DNA of 64,000 nt, taken from Amyelois transitella (lineage: Eukaryota > Arthropoda > Insecta > Lepidoptera > Pyralidae). Position numbers and translations under genes: made by a program. This document shows positions 42,801 to 53,239 of this stretch, one piece after another. The stretch lies in NCBI RefSeq assembly GCF_032362555.1, contig NC_083512.1, forward strand, positions 9,784,001 through 9,848,000. The letters run 5' to 3'. Every line of letters starts with the position of its first letter. Positions within the stretch are counted from its first letter, which is position 1. Under the pieces are notes generated by a model that did no database searches, was not told the origin of the DNA, and was given only the letters and a program-made list of their open reading frames with translations.

Positions 42801-45794
42801 CATGGCGTACTTATAGTATGACATCTTGGTTACTCTGTAGACGGTCGCATTTGGTTCAGAAAAATTTGACCAACAGGAGCCATTCACACGATACCAGCGC
42901 CCAATCTCAGCCTATCTGAGAAGCCTATTGTCGTCATAGAAGAGACCGTGGTCAGCTCTAAACCACCTGAACAGGTATATACGAGTATACTTATTTCAAT
43001 TATTCTTGCGCGTAAGAGTCAATTTGTAACACAAAATTTTCAAACAAAGTACTTACCTAGATTAGCTTCCATTTCCAAAAGACATTGGATTTCCATAAAA
43101 TTTAGAGCTAATGATAAATTTAAACTACTGATTTTTTATTGAACCGTAAAGCTCTCTCATTGGGAACTGAAGAAGACAGAAGTCTTAAGCTATTAATATA
43201 TGCTGCTCTGTTTAGAATCTCTGGCTCGACAGACAATGCAACGTCCGGAAGAATTATTTTAACCCTAAGACAAACAACTAGTATGGAAAATATATAATGG
43301 CTTTTTTTGTGATTAGGATAGAGGGGAATGTGCGAAAAATATGCAGCGAGAGATTTATGGCTAGACAATTTATGCTGAACGGATCTTGTAGTTCGACCTG
43401 AATTTGAAGAGAGTTGATATGATTTCTGATTTTGGTTTCAGCCGAAGGCAACTTATGAAGTTACGGAGAAATACCTGGATCCAAGTGTTTACCAGATGAC
43501 TCCTAAGATAGAGATACCTGTTGGATTTTCAAAGGCGACAGTAAGTTTTGAATGAAATCACGGTATTGGACATTACAGGAACAAACAGAAAAATATTTAA
43601 TTGACTGTGGGTGGCTGATGGCTACTTTAACATTAATATCCCTTGTTACTATCTTAATACCACTAGTAATTATAATTATTAACTAGTAATTTTAATATTA
43701 TTTACTAATAATTTTAATATATCTAGTGGTAATAATATTGGTGGTAATATTCTTAGGTGGACCCCAGGGCTACACAGAGAATTACCCAACCTTGACTAAC
43801 GCCAGGGTGATGATACAGATGGTGGTATGCAAGATACTAAATCCTTTTTTTTTATTTTAGTCCCTGACATCGCCAGAAATGCAATCTCTGATACGAAACG
43901 GAGCAGCGTTGCAATTTGCTTCGGAGTACGGGCTAAATGCTATCGCGTTGCCACAACCATTGCAACCACAGCAGTTTACAGTTCAGGTAGATAATAAAAT
44001 CATATTTGCAATATTTAGCAGTTTAACATGCAATATTATAATGATCGTGCTCCAAAAAATCGTCCTTGATGAAATTCCAAATAGACAAAATTTAGGTACA
44101 GTCCACAACATATCAACCTACCTAAAGTCAGTGCGAAATCGCTTCTATTACCGCTTTATTGAGTTCCATTCAGGGTAACATTATATGCGGTTGACGGTAC
44201 ATGGTAAATACACAGACGATTATCTGTTTCAGGGCTTCAGCAGTCTACCTAACCCTCATGATCTTATACATGCCGGAGCCGAATCAATTGTCATTCAACC
44301 CCAAGCACTTTATCAGCCGGACCCACTATTTTTGCAAAAACTACAAAACCAACTGATGCAAAAATACCCAGCCATAGAGTTCATTCCCTACAACTCAGAT
44401 ATTGCGCAGGCGCCGGTCAATTCACAGCCTCAAACTCAATCGCAATCACAACTCTTTTTACTTGAAAACGAAGTAATAACCAAACAGACGCCAACTGCCT
44501 TCGAACCACCAAGAAATGTAGTACAGAGGGAAACCCAAGAAAGTAACATAGCAACATTAATACCTCAAGGATTTGTTTTGAATAATGTAACTGAGAATTT
44601 AGTGGAAGTGACTTCAGCTTCGGCACCTCAAAATGTAACATTGGAATTAGTTCCAGATGAATCTAACCCAGGAACTACGACTGTTAAATATATCATCGAA
44701 AGAAAAGAAAACGAGCAGAGTACTACACCACTATATTACGCTCAAGTTGATCAAAGCGTAGGTAATGTAGTTGCAAATGGATTTTATTCAGCGCTTAATG
44801 ATGTGAGGGCAGCAGCGGCTTTAGCTCAAGTAGAGAAACCAACAGAGCAAAATACTAATGTTGAAAATTTGACCACAACGACTACAAATCCAGACTTAAA
44901 AACTTATTTCATGCAGAGTTCGGAAAATTCACAAAATCCTAATGTTACTGAATTAAAGCCGATTTTAGGAGTACCCTTTTCAAAGAATGGTGATTCTGTA
45001 AATATTGCATATACTTTAGTGAGAGCAGAGGACAAGGAACCTAAGGTAACGCAAGAAGGCGCGGTATACGCCGGTCAATTAGTAGAAGCTACAATAAGCG
45101 AGGACCATGATTTCAATAAAGAAAAGGAAAATTTAATATCGCGACGAGCTCCTTTGAGGCTCATTGCTGTAGAGAAGAAAGACACGACAATGACAACTAG
45201 TCTTCCTCAGAAGCAGACCGTAGTGAAAGCAAAAATACCTCCAAAAAGCAAATTGACATTCGATGACAAAACTGGAGAGCCTGTTTTGAGAATATATGCA
45301 AGTTATATTGATAGCCCCCTACAGGTAAGGTACTTAGTTTAATATTAAAATATTTTAGCGGCATGGAAAACATTAAAATTGTGGCACTATAAATTATCTG
45401 GTTGATACCTTCTTCTTAAATTTAAGAGCTGCCTCTTGTCGGTGGAGTTAAGAAGTGTATTCTCCATTTCCCTGTTAATTTCTAATGTCAACCGGATTAA
45501 TTCATTGCGATGATTAGTTTATTGTTGAGGAGTTGTTTACTAGGTATTCGTCTTATCCTGCTGATGCTACATTATTTATTTCAGAAGGAATTACTAGCTA
45601 CAAAATTGGCAAACATCAAAAATGTCAAAGACCTAATGTCCAGAAAGGACACAGTTGACAACTGGAAGGCGGCTACAGTGAAAGCAGCTGAGAAGACCCA
45701 AGGTCCAGATGTTAACCAGGTCACGCAGTTTGGTATAAAGTTAAGGTCAAGAAGTGATGATTACATACCCCTCTTTGAGGAATATGAAGACTAG
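36796..45794 (+). CDS. Gene 2: unrecognised secreted protein, 663 aa, 8 coding exons
   Basis: Coding exons: 36796-36804, 41708-41910, 42090-42244, 42877-42974, 43442-43540, 43861-43986, 44233-45324, 45585-45794. All introns are GT-AG and all phases agree. The N-terminus is a signal peptide (MLK, then a hydrophobic core to about A17, cleavage before YF). Residues 18-122 are basic and rich in Arg, Pro, Tyr and Gln. Residues 123-230 are more acidic. The large exon (231-594) is Gln/Thr/Asn/Glu-rich with four N-glycosylation sequons (N348, N364, N442, N467) and an RR pair near residue 534. The last 69 residues are charged. There is no cysteine in the predicted mature chain. No known domain is recognised. 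It shares with gene 1 the tiny first exon, the same strand and the cysteine-free extended composition; a matrix or cuticle-associated role is only inferred. Confidence 0.87.
37815..37920 (-). repeat. LINE 3' end (reversed TTGACTGGAAG type)
   Basis: TTTGTTTGTAAACTCTTTATTG then AACAGTTATTGGATTTAGAAG, the reverse of 32630-32695. Confidence 0.5.
38227..38322 (-). repeat. Rep-A 5' part
   Basis: AAAGCCTATCCCTTGGTCGCC to GAGAACCTCACGGCAC, reversed. A short + strand Rep-A piece (TTCTTTTTTAGGCGATGGG) lies just before it at 38188-38207. Confidence 0.65.
38361..38590 (+). mobile_element. Rep-A copy, nearly full length
   Basis: TGCCGTGTGGTTCCCAGCAC to CTACCCCGCAAGACGTGACC; forms a head-to-head pair with the piece at 38227-38322. 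Confidence 0.8.
38725..38983 (-). mobile_element. Rep-A copy, full length
   Basis: ACATACATACATACAGTCACG to GCCGGGAATCACATGGC. Moderately diverged. Confidence 0.8.
38996..39065 (+). repeat. Rep-A 3' end
   Basis: TTTTCATGACTGTTGGCTCTG to ACTATATGTATGTATG. Confidence 0.7.
39417..39650 (-). mobile_element. Rep-A copy, 5' end degraded
   Basis: ACATACATACATACATATC, CGGGTTAGACAGAGCTCAC to GACATCCGTGGGAAAGAAA. Confidence 0.75.
39685..39805 (+). repeat. Rep-C fragment
   Basis: AATGTGGATGAAGCG, GTATGCAAGTGATTG, CCCACCCTTCCGGAAAAGAGG then an ATA-rich tail. Reading frame broken by stops. Confidence 0.5.
40285..40500 (-). mobile_element. SINE-M copy, reversed and diverged
   Basis: GACACAGATAAAGCTATCCCC, GATAAACATCCAAAACCC and CCCGGGATCAAACCCTGG mark tail, body and B-box. 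Confidence 0.6.
40630..40765 (-). repeat. Rep-C copy with coding remnant
   Basis: On the - strand it encodes NVDEAKEGSDRGKWKDVIS followed by AYPSGKRRDFM before a TATG-like tail. This is the clearest of the Rep-C copies. The DRGKW pattern is like the C-terminal end of a LINE reverse-transcriptase ORF; family not identified. Confidence 0.5.
41540..41660 (+). repeat. SINE-B 3' part
   Basis: GTTGCGGAGATCAGACAGAAG, CCAATTCAGGATCATGGGCG and CTCTTCGGAGAGGTGGAG, just before gene 2 exon 2. Confidence 0.45.
41708..41910 (+). CDS. Gene 2 coding exon 2
   Basis: Acceptor CTTTTCTCTCCACAG, donor ACAG|GTTGGT. It encodes residues 4-71: signal-peptide core and cleavage site, then a basic Arg/Gln/Pro-rich stretch. 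It ends two bases into an Arg codon. Confidence 0.9.
42090..42244 (+). CDS. Gene 2 coding exon 3
   Basis: Acceptor CCTTTTCCTCAG, donor ACAG|GTTGAT. It encodes residues 71-123, rich in Pro, Ala, Tyr and Arg. Frame and phases fit exons 2 and 4. Confidence 0.87.
42877..42974 (+). CDS. Gene 2 coding exon 4
   Basis: Acceptor TTTGACCAACAG, donor ACAG|GTATAT. It encodes residues 123-155, including a Val/Ile/Glu-rich stretch. The polypyrimidine tract is weak, but the phase is exact. Confidence 0.8.
43442..43540 (+). CDS. Gene 2 coding exon 5
   Basis: Acceptor GATTTTGGTTTCAG, donor GACA|GTAAGT. 33 codons in phase 0 on both sides, encoding residues 156-188. Confidence 0.87.
43861..43986 (+). CDS. Gene 2 coding exon 6
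   Basis: Acceptor TTTTTTTTTATTTTAG, donor TCAG|GTAGAT. 42 codons in phase 0 on both sides, encoding residues 189-230, ending Gln/Pro-rich. Confidence 0.87.
44233..45324 (+). CDS. Gene 2 coding exon 7 (large)
   Basis: Acceptor ATTATCTGTTTCAG, donor ACAG|GTAAGG. 364 codons in phase 0, encoding residues 231-594. It is rich in Gln, Thr, Asn, Glu and Val, with four N-x-T sequons. The frame is open further upstream to 44185, but the splice site and phase set the start at 44233. Confidence 0.92.
45585..45794 (+). CDS. Gene 2 coding exon 8 (terminal)
   Basis: Acceptor TTATTTATTTCAG, stop TAG at 45792-45794. It encodes the last 69 residues, Lys/Asp-rich and ending in an acidic FEEYED tail. Confidence 0.9.
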   Translation, partial: KELLATKLANIKNVKDLMSRKDTVDNWKAATVKAAEKTQGPDVNQVTQFGIKLRSRSDDYIPLFEEYED

Positions 45795-48140
45795 ATTTTA
45801 AGGGTTGCCACAAATTATTGTAGAGAACTGTTCCAAGTCTAGTTAAATTGGGAGCTAATGTCTACTTAAAAAGAGTTCAAGTTGGCCTGACTTCTTCAAA
45901 AGTGCAATCAATTGACCAAAAAATACAAACAGCACAAAACTATAACACTATTCAGTTTATAGACAATAAATAGATAAGGTATTAGAAAATCCCTTGAAAG
46001 TATTTATGCTGTTAATGCTAAGGTATTTCAGTATACTTACAAAATTCAGTATATTCCCTTTGTCTCCATGTATACCCTAATCTGTGTCCGAAAACAAATT
46101 TTTGCATTTTCACATTACAAATTTATTCCAAAACTCCATACATATGTTAACTAGATGTTTGTCTAATTCACTGTCTCTATTACTTCGATGTTAACTAAAA
46201 AGACGGAAAGAGAGAGTAGATTCATTCACCTTCTCAACGTTTGTTAAATATACTCCATACACTGCATAGACTAACTAAATGGATTAAAAATAGAAGAATT
46301 ATACAAAATAATGGATCCTTGTATAACAATGAGTTCGAAACAAAGTTTTGATGTAAAAAAAATAACTTATGTTTTAAATATTATTGTTATAAGTATGTAA
46401 GAAAAATGTTAACTTATTCGAAGAAAATCTAACTTATTACTTGTAAATATTTATAAATTTTGATTTAATTTTTAAATTAATATTATTAACAATATTTAGT
46501 GCATTTAGTATTATTGTAATAATAGAATATGTCCAAAAATGTTATCATAGAAAAATAAAACTAAATTATCAAATAACAAAGTTTCATTTTATTTGTTCAA
46601 GAAATTACACTTTACACAATTTATTGATGCAAACATTTTTGTGACACCATGTTCGAGTGACGGGGAAAACTGTTCAAAATTAATAGCGTAGTAGGTAAAT
46701 TCATACCTACGACCACAGAAATACAAACTGGAATCAAATTTCCCAAAAATTCAAATCGTTACAAAGAGACACATTAATATCAAAACAAAAATTACACGTT
46801 TTACTTTTAAATCAATTCAATGATTTTAATAAAACCAATCAATCAATCACAATCTTTAAGTTACAAAACACTACGTATTTATCATCAAGTAAACACTAAG
46901 GTTTTAGTTCTAAATAGGTATATTACATAGTATTTATAAACCACTGAGGTGTTCAGTATATCTATATATATTTTTCTGTCAAAATTAGTTCTAAAAGCTA
47001 TAAGGCATAACGATAGTATAGAAATTATTTCTAGGAATTGTATATAATCGTTAATTTCATATGTAAGGCGCTATGGTAGGTATCGCGTTCCAGTGGACGC
47101 TAATTTCCTAAAAGTAACAATTAAGACCCCTTTAAATTAATATAACGCAAATTCAATTCCGTTACAGTATTACCTTACACTTTTATAAGTTCCCTCGGCA
47201 GATTTCGACGGTGCAAAATACAACCGAATAAAACCGAATGAAAGCTCAATAAAATGACGACCTTTTTACAAGTGAATATAAATTAAAATCTAATAAACAA
47301 AATTTCTCCTGCCATCTCGCTCTTAATTGAAGTACAATAGCGAACAGCAGTTCGCGGATTCAAATCACGCGTTTTGATAGGTCGGTCGAATATTTTCGAA
47401 CCATACAAATATTTGTATTACTTGTGTAAGTAATACTGAACTCGGAATGATAAAATAAGAATGAAAAAAAAAAGAAAATTTAAAACGGCGATTACATTGT
47501 TAATCGCTTGTTATAATAACACCTGTTGAAAAAAAAAAGGATTTTAACAAAATATGGTTTAAATTGATCATAGATTTCTTTGGCATATTTTCATATTTCA
47601 TTGAAGAACTAAAAGTGCATACGGTTCGTATGAAAAGAATCATGGTCAAAGGCGCACCCCGTACCAACGCCAGGAGTAAGATCTACACCTAACATGTGTG
47701 CGAAAATAAACCAATACACTGAATTATTCGAATAACTACCTTTTGTTATTGTACTTTAAGGCTGTTATTTGAGTGCTTGCCAGAAGCCATTTCAGTCTTT
47801 GCTAATACTCTCAAATTTGAACTTTTAAACAATAATTATAATGTCAACATTAATTTTGTTCTTATTAGAAAAAAAAAAACAATTTTACTGATAATGTGAT
47901 GTTGGATGTTGTAGAAATTTAAATTTCAGAAAAAAAAATTGACCAATCAGGTAACGTTTGCAAAAAATGGAATGATGATGTCATATATTTTGTCAAATGA
48001 TGCAATGAATTACAAAAATGATTTCTTACATGGAAGTCCACTATTTCTATGAAATCGAAAAATTTTTTGTTCCTATCACCTCAGTGGACGGAGGGCATTG
48101 ACCTCAATTTGAAGTCACAGAAACATACATAGTAAATATA
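45795..48140. other. Region between the convergent 3' ends of gene 2 and Metap1
   Basis: 3' UTR of gene 2 to about 46.58 kb, then AT-rich spacer. A SINE-B-like scrap (GGCGCACCCCGTACCAACGC) lies near 47.65 kb. Nothing else is recognised. Confidence 0.5.
46554..46559 (+). terminator. Candidate polyadenylation signal of gene 2
   Basis: AATAAA about 760 bases after the stop, at the end of an AT-rich stretch with no other feature. It faces the 3' end of the methionine aminopeptidase gene. Confidence 0.5.
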
Positions 48141-48141
48141 G

Positions 48142-48151
48142 TTTATTTATT
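48142..48151 (-). terminator. Candidate polyadenylation signal of Metap1
   Basis: Overlapping AATAAA copies on the - strand about 345 bases beyond the stop codon. Confidence 0.4.
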
Positions 48152-48179
48152 GTCGCTTCTATGGTGTATAATACACATT

Positions 48180-48236
48180 TTCAAGGCTTTTTCAAGACTT
48201 GCTCTGCCTACCCCACAAGTTATATGTATGTATTAT
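48180..48236 (+). repeat. Rep-A 3' end, short
   Basis: TTTTTCAAGACTTGCTCTGCC then CTACCCCACAAG and ATGTATGTATT. Confidence 0.5.
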
Positions 48237-48254
48237 GGGTTAAATCCCTATCCC

Positions 48255-48393
48255 TGACACTGGTCAAGTTAGTGGCAAAATCGTGTTTTTAGTTTGTCTG
48301 TCCATCTCAACTGGTCTGTATGAAATTTTGCATACATATAGTTCATAGTACGGAGTAACTACTCACGCGCGGAACCGCGGGTGAAAACTAGTT
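48255..48393 (+). repeat. LINE 3' end (CGCGGAACCGCGGGTG...CTAGT type)
   Basis: GTATGAAATTTTGCATACAT, ACGCGCGGAACCGCGGG, AAAACTAGTTAC. Related to 34640-34772. Confidence 0.45.
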
Positions 48394-48494
48394 ACACTAT
48401 TTAATTTTAAGGACCAGTAGCGACACAGTTGAAACTATAAAAATAAAAAGGTATTTACGTATGTTCGTCTGTGACGTCAAAAAGCCGTAATTAA

Positions 48495-48605
48495 CTAGGA
48501 GTTGCCGTTGAGTTTCTCCAGTTGGTCCATAAACCAGGGCCGGCCGGTACCACGTTTTGTCAGTATGTCACAGCCGGTCTCCGTAACTAGAAGTGTTTGT
48601 TCGAA
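48495..48605 (-). CDS. Metap1: Metap1 coding exon 6 (terminal)
   Basis: Acceptor TTTTGTTTGCAG on the - strand, stop TAG at 48497-48495. It encodes residues 346-381 with metal ligand E347 (FEQTLLVTE). Confidence 0.95.
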   Translation of the reverse strand, partial: FEQTLLVTETGCDILTKRGTGRPWFMDQLEKLNGNS

Positions 48606-51379
48606 CTGCAAACAAAACAATATATATTAATATCACATTCATAGTGCAAGCTTCTATTCTAGTCTGGTAACAAAACCTGGACATGCAAACAACTAGATGT
48701 TTAACTATGATCCAATTAGGATTAGGTTACACATGCAAAAGTTAGATGGGAGTTGTTTTTATTATAACTTTTGTAAAAAGAGAACCACCTCCAATCGATA
48801 TTTCTCTTTTTTGAATTCGGTTAAAGTTCTTAAACCTTTATCCTTAGTGTAACAAACAGTTTTCTGAAAACCGCATCAAAATCGGCTCAGCGAAACGCGA
48901 GATAATCGCGATACTTGCGGACAAACATACAGATCGAACTGAGAACTATCTTTTCTTCGTTTGACTAGATTTGATCAAGCTAGGAGCACCGCTGGTTTCT
49001 CAGAAGAAAAGTGGCGATTTAACCAGTAGGTACTAACGCTGCCTTGAGAGAAGAATTGTGACGAATTGTTAGGCTTGACCTGACCACCACCACCACCTTA
49101 GCAGTACTACTACTGCTAAGAAGAAGTAACTCAGAAGAACAGAAAAAGGTCATACCTGTGCTGAACGGGAACCATCAGCGGTGACAGCGGTCCAGTGATC
49201 GGGCCACTGCTCGTCTCTCCAGCCTCCCTCATTGATCATCGGCTCTATAGTGAAACAATGGCCTGGCTTCATTACCCCTACCGCTTTGTTCTCTGTAAAA
49301 ATATTGTACATTTTTTTATTATGAATCTATTATGATTGCATGGATATTATGGTGCGTGTGGTCCCCGGCACCAATACAAAAAAGAATGGGACCATTCCAT
49401 CTCTTTCCCATGGATGTCGTAAAAGGCGACTAAGGGATAGGCTTATAAACTTGGGATTCTTCTTTTAGGGGATGGGCTAGCAACCTGTCACTATTTGAAT
49501 CTCAATTCTATCCTTAAGCCAAATAGCTGAACGTGGCCATTTAGTCCTCAAGACTGTTGGCTCTGTCTAGTCCGCCTGGGATATGGACGTGACCATATGT
49601 ATGTATGTATTATGATTCGAAATTATTATGAATGAATGTGAATGTAAATACATACTTGGAAAAGGAATTTTTGCAATGTGGTTTAGATGGGACCACTCCA
49701 TATTTCATGGATGTCCTAATAGACTGAAAGGCTAATAAAGAGAAAAATAACTCACTTGCATAATGCGGCACATTTGGCGCAGTATGAAACAGCCTGTGAA
49801 TACCATGACCACAATAAGACCTCACAACGCTCAGTCCGTTCGCTTGGGCATGCTTCTGAATCACATTACCAATCTCCCTATACTTTTCACCCGGCTTCAC
49901 TATATCAATGGCTTTCTGCAAGCATTCATACGTGACTTGGACGAGTTTACGACTGGATTCAGGAACGTTGCCAACAAAGAATGTCTCGTTCAGGTCACCG
50001 TGGAAGCCTCTGTGGTATACCGTAACATCCACATTGCAGATGTCTCCATCCTGTAATTTGAGTGTGAAAATTGGTTAAAATTGAAGTTTAAAATGCAAAT
50101 TTTAAGGATATGTTTATTAGTATTTTATGCTCCAATAAAAAATAATTTCTTTCTTTCAATTCCATTTTAGCTATGCTAGGCTTTAAATTGACTCATGGAT
50201 CTTTTTACGCTATTGGTTTAAGTTGTCATCATGTTTTGAATTTTGTTATACCACTTTAGAGATGATTATTATTAACCATCCTGAACCGTTAATGGGAAGA
50301 TACACACCTGCAAAGGACGTAAATCAGGTATCCCGTGGCATATAACCTCATTTACAGACGTACAACAACTGTTCGGGAACTGATGGTAGTTCAACGGACT
50401 GGGATAGCATTCTCGTTCTATGCATGCCTCATGGACAACACGATCTATTTCCTCGGTTGTCACTCCAACATCACATACTCTGAAATTATACAATGATAAT
50501 GGTGAATCATTTTAGATATTTTGGAATTTATAATTTGGAAATACATAATTTGTAAAAATTCCAACCCTACAAATAAAGCTTTATAATAGATACTAAAAAA
50601 ACACAAAATAAAATAATCTAAATGAATGCATAGAAACTTTTTGTCATATGACAAGCAACCAATTAATCAATTGCCTATTGGTTTTGAAGGTCATTTGTGT
50701 AAACATCTTTTTAATATTAGATAGAACCTAGGTACTAATAATTAATAACTAAAAGTTTTGTTCCAGTAAACAGTGAAAGTAACCATTGGAAGTACTAGAT
50801 ACACTACTAACGATATTTGCGATCTATCTTTGTAACATTTTGTTGCGATAGTAACTTACTTTGCAGCCTCATCAAGCACTTCCCTACCAAGCCGGCACGC
50901 CACTCGCATTCCCTCAATCTCCTCATCGTCTAACACTTTGATCAACCCTGACCCCTTCACGGCGTTCTCCGAAGTCGGAAACCCTGTAGGATGGTCAGCA
51001 TAGTCCGGACGCCCAATGTGAGGGGGCACAGTCCTTTTAGGCCCAGCAGGATAAGGCCTCAACTTCCCAGTAAAATTAAAGGACGGCCAAGGATTAAACT
51101 CCCCATTTGTCCCATCTTTATTTTCACCCTCTGAAACAATCAGAAATCTGTAATCCAACACCGTTATTTACTCTGTGCCAACACCGCAAGATAACCTAAA
51201 AACGTTTTTCACAACTCACTGGCTAAAGAATGGATAACTTTATGTGACTTCCATGATTTCTTGAAGCAGTCTTGGTTGCAGAAGAATGAGCCCTGAATAC
51301 CGAGCTTGATACACGTCGGGCATTGTAATTGTGCAATTGATTTGCAGCCGGGTGTTTCGCACATTCCAATCGCTGCCAT
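48495..51379 (-). CDS. Metap1: Methionine aminopeptidase 1, 381 aa, 6 coding exons
   Basis: Removes the initiator methionine from nascent cytosolic proteins when residue 2 is small; type I enzyme of the M24 pita-bread fold. Exons (- strand order): 51379-51220, 51130-50860, 50479-50308, 50050-49756, 49292-49156, 48605-48495. All introns GT-AG, phases match. Residues 7-50 hold the N-terminal zinc finger typical of eukaryotic MetAP1 (C7, C12, C20, C23, C34, C38, H46, H50), used for ribosome association. The five metal ligands are D209, D220, H283, E316 and E347, with the same spacing as the E. coli enzyme; the two conserved active-site histidines are H192 and H290. Length is close to the human protein (386 aa). 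The start at 51379 is chosen because MAAIG then CETPGC matches the family N-terminus. No sign of decay. Convergent with gene 2. Confidence 0.97.
48686..48755 (+). repeat. SINE-B fragment in Metap1 intron 5
   Basis: CTAGATGTTTAACTATGATCC and GATTAGGTTACACATGCAAA resemble the SINE-B body. Confidence 0.4.
49156..49292 (-). CDS. Metap1: Metap1 coding exon 5
   Basis: Acceptor ATTTTTACAG, donor ACAG|GTATGA on the - strand. It encodes residues 300-345 with metal ligand E316 (CFTIEPM). Confidence 0.95.
49350..49608 (+). mobile_element. Rep-A copy, full length, in Metap1 intron 4
   Basis: GTGCGTGTGGTCCCCGGCAC to ATATGTATGTATG, well conserved. Antisense to Metap1. The 3' flank TATTATGATT also occurs at 49329-49338, but not directly at the 5' edge. 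Confidence 0.85.
49756..50050 (-). CDS. Metap1: Metap1 coding exon 4
   Basis: Acceptor CAAATTACAG, donor GCAA|GTGAGT on the - strand. It encodes residues 202-300 with metal ligands D209 and D220 (HGDLNET), H283 (YCGHGIH) and active-site H290. Confidence 0.96.
50308..50479 (-). CDS. Metap1: Metap1 coding exon 3
   Basis: Acceptor TATAATTTCAG, donor GCAG|GTGTGT on the - strand. It encodes residues 144-201, including the NYHQFPNS motif and active-site H192 in VICHGIPD. Confidence 0.95.
50860..51130 (-). CDS. Metap1: Metap1 coding exon 2
   Basis: Acceptor GATTGTTTCAG, donor CAAA|GTAAGT on the - strand. It encodes residues 54-144: the Pro-rich linker ([10 protein letters not shown]) and the start of the catalytic domain. 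Confidence 0.95.
51220..51379 (-). CDS. Metap1: Metap1 coding exon 1
   Basis: Start codon to donor GCCA|GTGAGT on the - strand. It encodes residues 1-53, the whole C6H2 zinc finger. A few in-frame codons upstream of this ATG are probably 5' UTR. Confidence 0.93.
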
Positions 51380-51391
51380 TTTTAACAACAA

Positions 51392-51500
51392 CTTGTCATG
51401 TCATTTTTGACAAGACGATTTGAAAATCTCGAAATGTCAAAATCATTCTATATTTTTTTTTATATCTGAAGGATGTGGCTTTTGAAAAGTATCATAATGA
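51392..51500 (-). promoter_or_regulatory. Probable Metap1 promoter / 5' UTR
   Basis: Immediately upstream of the start codon. It contains a 7-bp inverted repeat (CTTGTCA ... TGACAAG, 51392-51414). No TATA box is obvious. Called from position only. Confidence 0.3.
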
Positions 51501-51866
51501 CTAGTCATCATGGATAATGCCAGTTCATCGTAGAGATAAAGCACAGTATAATGGATTTTATGAGATAAAATTATATTGTAAGTAGGTACTGTAAATCCTA
51601 CCTTCTCTAGTTTGAAAACTTAGGTTTGGATGAAAAAGTTCCGCATCAATCATTATTATTCTTGATTTGATTCTGCAAAGTTGTTTATCATCTCAATGTT
51701 ACAAACATGGCACAAATCAGTACCTACCTAAGTGTATATTTTTTGAAGATTAGATTAGACTTTTAAAATATGCATTACAGAACAGAGCTCTCCCTCTCTC
51801 ATTTATGCGTGTTCCAATGGCACCCATCGCTAGTTTCTATATTTCTTCAGAGCCTAGAGGGTTCGC

Positions 51867-51949
51867 TTTATTTCTTTTACGACATCCATGGGAAAGATAT
51901 GGCGTGGTTTTGTTCTTTTCTGTATTGGTGTCGTGAACCACACGGCACA
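51867..51949 (-). repeat. Rep-A 5' third
   Basis: TACGACATCCATGGGAAAGAT to GTGAACCACACGGCAC. Confidence 0.65.
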
Positions 51950-52814
51950 TTATTCTTAGGAGGATTATTAGTTAGGAGATGGGACAAACTACGCAGCTTG
52001 AGTCCTAAAGGAATTTCAAGGTTTGTGTAGTGTAATTCAAAGTTATATAGCTTTTTCAACCAATAAATCTACTTACTTGTAGGACGAAGAGTATGCAGCC
52101 AACCTTCTGGGCAATCCCACGATCGAATAAGTGCGTTCCGTGCGAGTTTGTACAAAAAATAACAAGAATTGATAAAATCACTCATTTCCCAAATAAGACT
52201 TCAATTTATCAACGACCATTTACCAATTTGAACTATTGTCATCATAATGACATGATGGTAAAAGGTCTCAGTTTTATTCTTTGCGACGATCAAAAGAGGA
52301 TTAAAATGAAACTTTCATAAATATTGATAAGTAGGTATTTTTTCTGCCAGATTACATACCTACGTCCAAAAGTTTGCATTGGGCACATCCTTTTTGGCGA
52401 AATTACAGAAATAGATCGATTAGCCCGCGACTCCGCCCTTTTAAAACTTTTTTTTACTCCTGTAGTATAAAATAAAATATAGGTACTAGGTGCGGCTGAC
52501 TGCGCGTAATGCTGATTGCATTGTGTATAATAAAAACCATGTTCTATTTTTGATCTGTTTATTTTCTCTTGTGAGTTCACGTTCCGTACTAAATCATGAA
52601 GGTACAGTTACAACCTATTTAAACAAGTGATTTTGATTGTGAGGTACCTACGTAACGTAGGTACCATCATGCATCGATTATCTGATAAACAAGGGACTAA
52701 TGATGAATTGTGGTTGTTTTAGTAAATTGCAAGGTTGTACCTTTATCAGGGCGGCCATTACACGTGCCATGTGTTAAATGTACTTAAGTTTAACGAACTT
52801 GGAAGAGGGTCTGA

Positions 52815-52950
52815 AATTAGGACGATGTTTGTCATAACGCGGGCTGAGGCGGCCTTAGCTAAAGTAAGAGGGCGCTGTACATGGGCACAAGGCCTCTACG
52901 CGCGCTCTACGCTACTCTCTCTGCGCGGTCTTTGTATAATTGAAAATTAT
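52815..52950 (+). repeat. GC-rich repeat, partner of the 15.6-15.8 kb block
   Basis: The start (CATAACGCGGGCTGAGG, then CGGCCTTAGC) resembles the - strand of the block near 15.8 kb. It is followed by CGCGCTCTACGC-type sequence. Two copies in one window suggest a dispersed family; its nature is unknown. Confidence 0.35.
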
Positions 52951-53239
52951 AGATTCTAAGACTATGAATTTTGTCAGATGCATAGTTGTATTCAGCACGC
53001 CATTCATGTAATGGATTTAATTGAGTAGGTCAATGTGAATAAGTGTGAAATATTGACACTCATGCACATTTTATCCCTCGAAAACAGACGGTAGCCTAAG
53101 TTTAATGTTGGACACCGTCGTTCGTTGTCGTTTAGGTTAAAATTTGTATCCAATTTTGGTAACAAATTTTTAAAAGTATGTCACAATTTTTCCACTAATA
53201 AGCACCTGTTCATTGTCTTCATGCATGAGTACAAAGATT

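Noticed and set aside
52735..52959. 74-codon GC-rich frame as a gene
   Set aside because: It overlaps a GC-rich repeat related to 15.6-15.8 kb and has no splice context.
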